This document shows, piece by piece, positions 61,101 to 64,000 of a stretch of 64,000 bases of DNA. Each line of letters starts with the position of its first letter. The stretch's first letter is position 1. Both the position numbers and the translations under genes were made by a program. Below the pieces are notes generated by a model. The model made no database searches. It saw only the letters and a program-made list of their open reading frames with translations, and was not told where the DNA came from. This stretch comes from Undaria pinnatifida (lineage: Eukaryota; Sar; Phaeophyceae; Laminariales; Alariaceae), in contig JABAKD010000009.1 in assembly GCA_012845835.1 (NCBI GenBank), forward strand, positions 12,509,455 to 12,573,454, written 5' to 3'.

Positions 61101-63861
61101 AACACGACGGCCGACGAGGGCTGCAGAAAGACAGGCAACCTATCCGACCCCGTGTCAGCGTCGACCTACCCTAGCACGCCGTGGGCAGCCAACGACGGGC
61201 GGACCACGCCAGACATCGACCTACATTAACTCAGTGTGTACATACAAACAGCGGAAGATGCCCACGCAACCAAGCAAAAAAAAAAAAAAACGAACGCACA
61301 CACGCACGAACACATAGCTTGGCACTCACGTGTTGAACTGCCACCCCGCTAACGGCCACCCGCTCTTTTAGAGCCGTTCCTAACGGAGGCAATAAAGTCA
61401 CGAATCCTGACAAAACGTCGCGATTCCTGACATTTGATTTTATGAAAAGTCACGTTTTGAAAAAAAAACGTTTGCTTGTCAGGAATCCTGACATCAATGT
61501 TCATGGAAAATGTCAAAACGATTCGAAGTCCAAATTTCTGACAAATATCACGTTTCGAGAAAAAGTAACTTTTTTGGCGTCACGAATCCTGTCATTTAGT
61601 AACGATCCTTAAAGACGTCAAAGAAACCAACGAAAAATGAAAATACAACAAAGTGAAAAAAACCAAGAACAAAATTGCATACATCCGTACACAGCATATA
61701 GCAGAACAAGCTAATAGTCTCAACAAATACATGTGCCAATACACAACACGCCAGTCGGTTTCAGCTGCGAGCCTTGAAACGTGTGCGCCAAAATGGGCCT
61801 GGTACGTACTTACGCTGAATTCCGATTTCATTTTACTCCGGAGTATATTTTTTGACGAAGGTATGACTTGCTTCTGCTACCAGGTACAATACGTACGTGT
61901 ACATACCAATTTTGCTTTGCTGCATTTGTTACCTGGGGTATTCTTCCACTCCAGACTGACTGGAGCCTGTCCTGTGACCACGGACTTGATTATGCGAGTT
62001 AACGTGAGAACAACAACGGTGCCAATCAACTTCCGTAGAACACCACCACCACCAACAAAAACCTCACGCCACCGCCACCGCGCCACCAACCACAACCTAC
62101 GACACCGAAGACTCCAGCAAAAATAACACCCCGCAACCACCACCAACAACAGCAACAAATACAAACAACATCACGGCGACACCAGTCACTCCTATTAATA
62201 CCACGGATGCTGCGACTGCTGCTGCTACTGCACACAACACCACGTCACCAGGCACTTCGACCACAACCACCGCAGCCACTGCGGCTGCTGCCGCCGTTCG
62301 CAGGCCTCTAACCACAAGCCGACAGCAGCGGGCATACCCATTGATCAGCCAACCTACCTGCTGTTTCTCGGCGCGAGTTTCCACGAGGCGTTCTTGCAAG
62401 TCGTTGCTTCGGCGCTGCTGCTCGTCGACCTCCTTGCCGTGAGCCTCTTCGGCAGACCTCAGGCGCTCCGTGACCACCTCCAAATCTTTCATCACAGACC
62501 TATCCCCCCACGAAGGCGAGGCGAGCAGAGCAACGGAGTGCCAGATTACGACGAACACCAAAATTTACGTACCAGATAAATGTATATCCCTCTGGGATGT
62601 ATAGTCTAGATTTGAGCGAAGCAAAGCTAGCGACGCAAGAAACACTGGTATAAAAATAGCCTGATCATAATTTACGTGCCACGTACTCAGTACGAGTTGC
62701 CCACATATTGTCCATGTCCCACGGGGACGGTAACAAAAACGGCGGCGATGTTGAAATCCCCATCTAATTTCCGCACCTGAGCGAGGCAGAATCATTAACA
62801 AACAGAAAAATCCATCGATGTTAGACTGTTACAATAGTTACCAGCATAGAATCAATCCATCACTGTTACTACTGTGTTGATAGATACAATATTCTGTGCC
62901 TGTCATTACTGTTAAGACTGTTACTTGCCAGGTACCTGGTAGTTACCATCAACAGTAGCTTTCAGTAGTCTAGCGTGGGCGTGAAACAAAAAAAATAATT
63001 TCCACATGCGAGGGAAACGATAAGCACTACTCTAATGCTGAAATTACGGCAATTAAGCAATTACATCCCTCCATATATATAGGAAAATAAACACGGGGAA
63101 AATATACCTGGCATGTGCTTCAAATATTTGCTCTGGCGTACCAGGCCAGCAAACCTGTTCGTGTTCATCATACACCTGGGTATATTTCGTAAGAGGTGTT
63201 GCCTACTGTACCCCCCCCGCCAAAAAGAGGTGCTGAGTGGTGCAGAGCCATCGGGACCGCAGTAGGGGTTGCAGTTTTTCAGCCAAAAAAAGGTATACCT
63301 TTTGCCGGTTGACCTCCTCAAGCGAGGAGCTACCGGCTAGTCGGAATAATTTTACGACTAGATTTGCTTTACAACTAGGACTAATACAGCAACGCAAAAA
63401 AAGTGTTGGTCGGATTGCGCGATAGAATGCCTTCGAAGTCATGCTTCGGGTGATGATGGATGATGGATGATGTTGACATTGAGCTCCTCGTGTTAGGACC
63501 TCAGAAAATTCTTAGAATCTGTTGCACAACCCCCTACCGTGGGAGATGGCTCTACAGCTACACTGCTGTACCACTGTACCCCCACTATCCCGTCCCCACC
63601 CCCCAAACAAAACGCCACCATTTTTCTTACCATCCCTCCTCCCACCCCCAACAAAAAACGCCTACTCACCTTTTCTCGGCGAGCTGCTCTTCCACCTCCC
63701 TCTCGTGAACCTCATCCTGTTGCTGCATGCGCCTTTCGAGGCTAGCCAAGGCCGCCGCGGCGTTAGCGTTGTCCAAGGCGGCAGCCTCTTCTTGCGCCTT
63801 TTTTTCCGCCTCGAGCGTCTCCAAATCACGGTCTAGGCCGTCCGCTTCCTCTTCCAGGGAC
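49105..63861 (-). CDS. HMMR/KIF15-like coiled-coil protein, 3' part (5' end outside window)
   Basis: Nine exons in transcript order: 63670-63861, 62358-62499, 58321-58959, 56423-58020, 55977-56076, 55347-55451, 54695-54880, 50777-50845 and 49105-49533. All are GT-AG and phases agree throughout (2, 0, 0, 2, 0, 0, 0, 0). About 1,152 residues to TAG. Nearly everything before the last exon is Ala/Glu/Lys/Leu-rich coiled coil. The 533-codon exon has four exact-length 60-residue repeats (AVEAGEAAVAAKSRELE..KVAELGLAE..). Exons 8-9 join as NVNASLVGHKNSRQKIQQ and VQKLKDENNLLSRKLKELDDRL, which fits the C-terminal motif (GH-N-x-x-QKI..KLK-EN) of animal HMMR/RHAMM and kinesin-15/KIF15. Those proteins act on spindle microtubules; a kinesin motor upstream is possible but not visible. 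The C-terminal 115 residues are Gly/Ser/Arg-rich and probably disordered. The first exon enters with one leftover base, so coding sequence continues beyond 63861. Exons hidden in the 3.4-kb intron (58960-62357) are possible. Confidence 0.85.
49519..49685 (-). repeat. 81-bp duplication of the last-exon acceptor region
   Basis: The acceptor and first bases of the final exon (start 49533) are repeated 81 bases upstream in the transcript (start 49614): both read AG then GTGCAAAAGCTGAAGGA. The segment between (TGGGCGTTTTGAGGTATATG versus TGAACGTTTTGGAGGTCCAT) also matches, so the duplicated unit covers intron end plus exon start. The extra copy is in frame without a stop. Confidence 0.88.
49686..50776 (-). 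other. Last intron of coiled-coil gene, remaining part
   Basis: Phase-0 intron upstream of the 81-bp duplication. No exon seen. At 49780-50060 there is AT-rich sequence with several GTCACG/CGTGAC motifs resembling the block at 61390-61610, and a poly-G run at 50009-50024. Confidence 0.5.
50826..51240 (-). repeat. ~210-bp duplication across an exon acceptor
   Basis: Copy 1 (50826-51037) includes the start of the 69-base exon and its acceptor. Copy 2 (51038-51240) repeats the acceptor (TGCAG then GTGATGGGGCTAAC) and the intron sequence (ATTAAAACCCGTA, TGCATACA, GGCAAATATGCGGTTT). In copy 2 the coding part runs into TAA after six codons, so it is an exon relic. Confidence 0.88.
51265..51564. 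repeat. 20-bp minisatellite, 15 units
   Basis: The unit TCTTGATTACAGTATAGCGA is repeated 15 times with no length change over 300 bases. Variation is limited to a few positions (TTAC/TTAT, GTATA/GTATG/GTTTA, GCGA/ACGA). Every junction makes a GATC. Confidence 0.95.
52020..52320 (+). repeat. Dispersed GAGGGTCTATGG repeat, copies 3 and 4 in tandem
   Basis: Both copies start CACGCTT-GCGCACGC-ATGTC, TGCCTGGTCGGTGA-AACC and end with GAAAT(A/G)AGTACCCCCC. Copy 3 has TCGTCTATGGTCTGAAGACT; copy 4 has ATGCGAGGGCCAATGGCCTC. Together with the copies at 47209 and 48508 they form a small local family. Confidence 0.75.
52710..53000 (+). mobile_element. tRNA-derived SINE, plus strand
   Basis: The head CCCCGGTGGCGTATCAGG is followed by B box GTGAGTTCGAATCCCCCCGA. 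The body is GAGAGCGTGAGTTAGCAA, TCGATGAAAAATCGACAAGC, GAACCCTATGCGCGACGAAA, ATTGAAGGCA, ACACCTGTGACCACGGCTTG and TCCAGAAGCTGG. It is colinear with 44010-44335 on the other strand. Confidence 0.75.
53553..54338 (+). mobile_element. Harbinger-like MITE with 54-bp TIRs and TTA duplication
   Basis: Left end GGCCGTTTCTTATGCAGTCG..; right end reverse-complemented GGCCATTTCTTATGCAGTCG... The inverted ends pair over about 54 bases with about five mismatches and one gap. Flanks are TTA on both sides (53550-53552, 54339-54341). GGCC termini with a TTA/TAA duplication are typical of PIF/Harbinger (as in rice mPing). At least eleven copies of TTTTCGACTG or its inverse sit in the subterminal regions. 786 bp, no transposase frame, so non-autonomous. 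Confidence 0.85.
54357..54413 (-). mobile_element. Diverged mini-MITE relative
   Basis: CTAACTCCAAGTGTTTCGTC, CCCATATCGGCACTGCGGTG, CTAAAAGGGTCA: a diverged, inverted version of the mini-MITE core. A near twin occurs at 60261-60317 (CTAACTCCAAGTATTTCGTT, GTGCGGTGCTAAAACGGTTA). Confidence 0.55.
54536..54617 (-). mobile_element. TTAA mini-MITE, copy e
   Basis: 82 bp, CCCCTTTAGAGCCCCC to CCAGTTGTAAAAGGGG, with perfect TTAA on both sides. The core CTATACTAAGGCCAAGTAAT is close to the other copies in inverse orientation. Confidence 0.88.
55031..55147. repeat. CAA/ACA trinucleotide microsatellite
   Basis: CAGCAA units pass into about 30 pure ACA units inside the intron 54881-55346. Homopolymer Asn, Thr or Cys frames are artefacts. 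Confidence 0.95.
56790..57510 (-). repeat. Four in-frame 180-bp repeats coding coiled coil
   Basis: Within the 1,598-base exon the landmark TTCCCCAGCCTCCACCGCC-type sequence recurs at exact 180-base spacing (about 57491, 57311, 57131, 56951). Each unit codes 60 residues. 60 is not a multiple of 7, so the coiled coil needs a register shift (for example one hendecad) per unit. Confidence 0.9.
59335..59460. repeat. CAA-rich microsatellite
   Basis: Interrupted CAACAACGA and CAACTGAACAA repeats over about 125 bases within an intron. Confidence 0.9.
60041..60156 (+). mobile_element. Short family A MITE derivative
   Basis: Left ATGATACGGTAGAGCGGCAC; right CTATCGTAGCACGCG, the inverse of the family A terminus. 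About 115 bp, so most of the interior is missing. Confidence 0.5.
62500..63669 (-). other. Intron of coiled-coil gene nearest the window end
   Basis: Phase-2 intron of 1.2 kb. It contains a TACCTGGTA copy near 62935 in an AGGTACCTGGTAGTTACC palindrome, and CCTCAAGCGAGGAGC near 63320 that recurs near 38246 and 41060. No exon seen; a pseudo-acceptor at about 62780 (CTCAG then GTGCGGAAATTAG) does not fit the phase. Confidence 0.55.
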
Positions 63862-63885
63862 CTGTTGATTATGAAAATGATTATG

Positions 63886-63886
<1 letters not shown>

Positions 63887-63943
<57 letters not shown>

Positions 63944-63966
63944 CTTCTTGTTGTTGTTGTTGTTGT
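63887..63966. repeat. GTT microsatellite
   Basis: About 25 GTT units with one CTTCTT interruption, directly upstream (minus strand) of the acceptor of the first visible coiled-coil exon. Confidence 0.93.
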
Positions 63967-64000
63967 TATATTAGCAGTATTGTTATTATTAGGAGTGAAT

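Larger units (their letters stand above)
58960..62357 (-). other. 3.4-kb intron of coiled-coil gene
   Basis: Phase-0 intron. It holds CAA repeats (59335-59460), a short family A derivative (60041-60156), a diverged mini-MITE relative (60261-60317), a CACGCCGAGCCGC duplication (60725-60800), a block with repeated TCACGAATCCTGAC/GTCAGGAATCCTGACA motifs (61390-61610), a TACCAGGTA (about 61880) and ACC/CAA-rich sequence (62040-62280). No exon recognised. Confidence 0.6.

Noticed and set aside
62560-62800. Possible extra coiled-coil exon with acceptor near 62780
   Set aside because: The acceptor looks fair (CTCAG then GTGCGGAAATTAG), but the phase does not match the flanking exons and the peptide is not coiled-coil-like.

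Overview
This looks like nuclear DNA of a photosynthetic stramenopile, most likely a brown alga; the organism assignment is inference. The grounds are widely spaced genes with many GT-AG introns, long intergenic stretches full of microsatellites, a nuclear gene whose product seems targeted to the thylakoid lumen with a stramenopile-style presequence, and a long intron-free ankyrin-repeat gene. No bacterial, organellar or viral gene block is visible.

Layout. (1) About 2.8-25.8 kb, plus strand: one gene for an atypical short-chain dehydrogenase/reductase (NmrA/SDR_a5-like), split into at least seven short exons whose phases all fit. The last intron is about 8.5 kb and packed with satellites and small transposons. 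(2) 29.2-32.1 kb, minus strand: an uninterrupted 970-residue ankyrin protein with about 20 repeats in five four-repeat modules, with a small uncharacterised ORF (32.2-32.6 kb) just upstream. (3) 35.7-42.5 kb, plus strand: a five-exon GT60-type GlcNAc transferase with a predicted N-terminal membrane anchor. (4) 49.1-63.9 kb, minus strand: the 3' part (nine exons, about 1,150 residues) of a large coiled-coil protein ending in an HMMR/KIF15-type C-terminal motif; its 5' end lies beyond the window. No operon-like relation links the four genes.

The intergenic and intronic space is dominated by small non-autonomous elements that recur inside the window: a mini-MITE of about 81-86 bp flanked by TTAA; a MITE with termini GACGCGTGCTACGATAGAGG; a repeat of about 235 bp with CTACGRTAGCCCC termini; a 786-bp Harbinger-like MITE with a TTA target duplication; a tRNA-derived SINE family with at least six copies; and a strongly over-represented near-palindromic 9-mer, TACCWGGTA. 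Many local tandem duplications are also present. Three cover splice junctions of real exons, and one of these offers an in-frame alternative acceptor. Coordinates are hand-read and may be off by a few bases in repeats; gene models rest on reading-frame and splice-phase consistency, without transcript evidence.
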